Origin: a virus
Direction: 5' to 3' (one strand)
DNA length: 21,852 nt
Virus record (IMG/VR): IMGVR_UViG_3300010391_000452
Span: 1-21,852 of that record
In this document: in pieces, positions 20,893-21,852 of the stretch
Numbering within the stretch: the first letter of the stretch is position 1
Layout: each line of letters opens with the position of its first letter
Translations under genes and position numbers: made by a program
Notes under the pieces: generated by a model
What the model was told of the DNA's origin: nothing
The model's database searches: none
The model's input: the letters and a program-made list of their open reading frames with translations, nothing else

Positions 20893-21852
20893 ATGGGAGT
20901 TCTAACTTCTACTACATTTTTAGGCGGTGCAGGAAGATTTTTAATCGGACCCCAGACGTGGGCGAATGCTCACGATGCTACAGACGCCTCTTCAAATTTT
21001 GCAACCTACGAAGTCGAAGCAGAACTATTCGCTGGTAATTACTACATCGAAAGAACGGCACTTCCTAATGGAGAGACGGCGGATATTCCAGATGGCGCTA
21101 CGATTACAGATGCCAGACTTAATTTTGATGCTTATACAACACTTGATGCTCTAACAATCCATGTTATTCAGACGACACAAGCAACAACATCCTCTAGAGA
21201 TAACGCTGATTTCGACCAACTTACGAGCGGTACTTCGGGTGGGTCAACGACTATAAGCAATGGCTCTCCAGCTCAGGCCGCTTCTATAATCTTTAACGCT
21301 ACTGGCCGTGGATGGATAAACAAAACTGGAATATCCAAGTTGGGAATTATTTGTGATGCTGATCTAACCAATATCGCTCCTGGTACTTCGGAGGAAGGAA
21401 TTGTTGTCATAACTAATGTTCAACTGGTTGTAACTTATACGAGTGAAAGTGCTTCCCAGAGTCCTTCAGGATCGCTTTCGCCCTCTGCATCAGGTTCTGC
21501 AAGTGCATCTAAATCACAAAGTCCTTCCGCTTCTCTGTCTCCAAGCGCTTCATTATCACCCTCTGCATCTCTTTCACCTTCTGCAAGCGCCTCTGCTTCA
21601 TCAAGCGCATCTCTTTCACCTTCTGCAAGTCAATCTCCCAGTTCTTCGCCATCAAGTTCTGCTTCAGCCTCTGCATCTAAGTCTCTTAGTCCGTCGGCAT
21701 CCCCCAGTATCGGATATGCTGGATATACGAGAGGAAATTATGCCGTTCTTCCGTCGGACGATGCAGATTTAGAAACTGTTTATTCTGCTCAGGATATTAT
21801 CGATGTAGCAACCAGTGATGATGTAAGGGTAGGACAGGTTGGAACAGGCGAG
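20893..21852 (+). CDS. Structural protein: beta-sandwich, Ser-alternating linker, further domain (partial at right edge)
   Basis: An open frame from ATG 20893 to the window end (320 codons, no stop). Residues about 30-184 are beta-rich; IPDGATITDARLNFDAYT and VITNVQLVVTYT are typical of DNRLRE-like jelly-roll domains of phage and secreted surface proteins. Residues 186-272 are a Ser-alternating tract like that of the protein at 8378, and residues 273-320 start a new domain (YAGYTRGNYAVLPSDDADLE). The tract therefore acts as a linker between folded domains here, in contrast to its C-terminal position in the first protein. Probably a tail fibre or virion surface protein. Its C-terminus is unseen. 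Confidence 0.75.
   Translation, partial: MGVLTSTTFLGGAGRFLIGPQTWANAHDATDASSNFATYEVEAELFAGNYYIERTALPNGETADIPDGATITDARLNFDAYTTLDALTIHVIQTTQATTSSRDNADFDQLTSGTSGGSTTISNGSPAQAASIIFNATGRGWINKTGISKLGIICDADLTNIAPGTSEEGIVVITNVQLVVTYTSESASQSPSGSLSPSASGSASASKSQSPSASLSPSASLSPSASLSPSASASASSSASLSPSASQSPSSSPSSSASASASKSLSPSASPSIGYAGYTRGNYAVLPSDDADLETVYSAQDIIDVATSDDVRVGQVGTGE
21448..21708 (+). repeat. Ser-alternating low-complexity repeat tract 2
   Basis: 261 nt encode about 87 residues with Ser at nearly every second position (LSPSAS units recur). It shares the exact block GCATCTAAGTCTCTTAGTCC (21673-21692) with tract 1 at 9017-9036, and near-identity continues for about ten more bases. The two tracts probably share ancestry or have exchanged sequence. 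Confidence 0.9.

Noticed and set aside
21443-21772. Second-phase open frame over the second Ser tract
   Set aside because: Same composition effect as in tract 1; the correct frame runs from ATG 20893 through the tract to the window end.
1-21852. tRNA genes, integrase or attachment sites
   Set aside because: No cloverleaf-like sequence, recombinase frame or flanking direct repeat was seen by reading; a dedicated scan would be needed to exclude them fully.

Overview
The window is one contiguous stretch of a tailed double-stranded DNA bacteriophage, or a closely related prophage, with moderately AT-rich DNA. The evidence is the gene order typical of a virion morphogenesis module: small terminase, large terminase, portal, small head genes, an acidic scaffold-like protein and a coat protein. 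All supported genes are on the + strand. No integrase, replication gene, tRNA, rRNA, CRISPR array or insertion sequence was seen. The host cannot be named. Promoter-like boxes resemble the sigma-70 consensus, and translation starts are a mixture of Shine-Dalgarno and non-Shine-Dalgarno types.

Layout. (1) 1-1150: the end of an unseen gene, then tiny genes including two one-span membrane peptides, a small unknown protein and a LexA-like winged-helix protein. (2) 1150-5056: terS, terL, portal and a small helical protein. (3) 5057-7094: an RNA hairpin, two tiny Lys-rich proteins, a small head-module protein, the scaffold candidate and an HTH plus nuclease-like protein. (4) 7091-8367: a coat-protein unit with its own TTGACA/TATAGT promoter, a structured leader and a good intrinsic terminator. 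(5) 8378-9721: a virion protein ending in a 209-residue tract with Ser at nearly every second position, and a small beta-rich protein. (6) 9729-20856: an 11-kb run of tightly packed or overlapping genes. It opens with a ribbon-helix-helix (RHH) regulator whose start codon directly follows a 17-bp palindrome lying over its promoter. Next comes a DUF2829/Tad2-like putative Thoeris anti-defence protein. The rest is a glycan cassette: three GT-A glycosyltransferases with a DxHC motif, one GT-B glycosyltransferase, two methyltransferases, three short-chain dehydrogenase/epimerases, a cytidylyltransferase, an HddA-type heptose kinase, a GmhA-type isomerase, a CX5R phosphatase-like protein and a truncated UDP-sugar dehydrogenase. 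(7) 20893-end: the start of a second structural protein with a beta-sandwich, an 87-residue Ser-alternating linker and a further domain that runs out of the window.

Main idea (inference). The sugar cassette lies between two virion genes that carry mucin-like Ser-alternating tracts. Its DxHC glycosyltransferases resemble eukaryotic polypeptide GalNAc-transferases in their metal-binding motif, and a nucleotide-heptose pathway is nearly complete. Together this suggests a phage-encoded system that O-glycosylates, and possibly methylates, Ser-rich virion fibres or linkers. It may be controlled by one RHH-repressed promoter that also drives the anti-defence gene.
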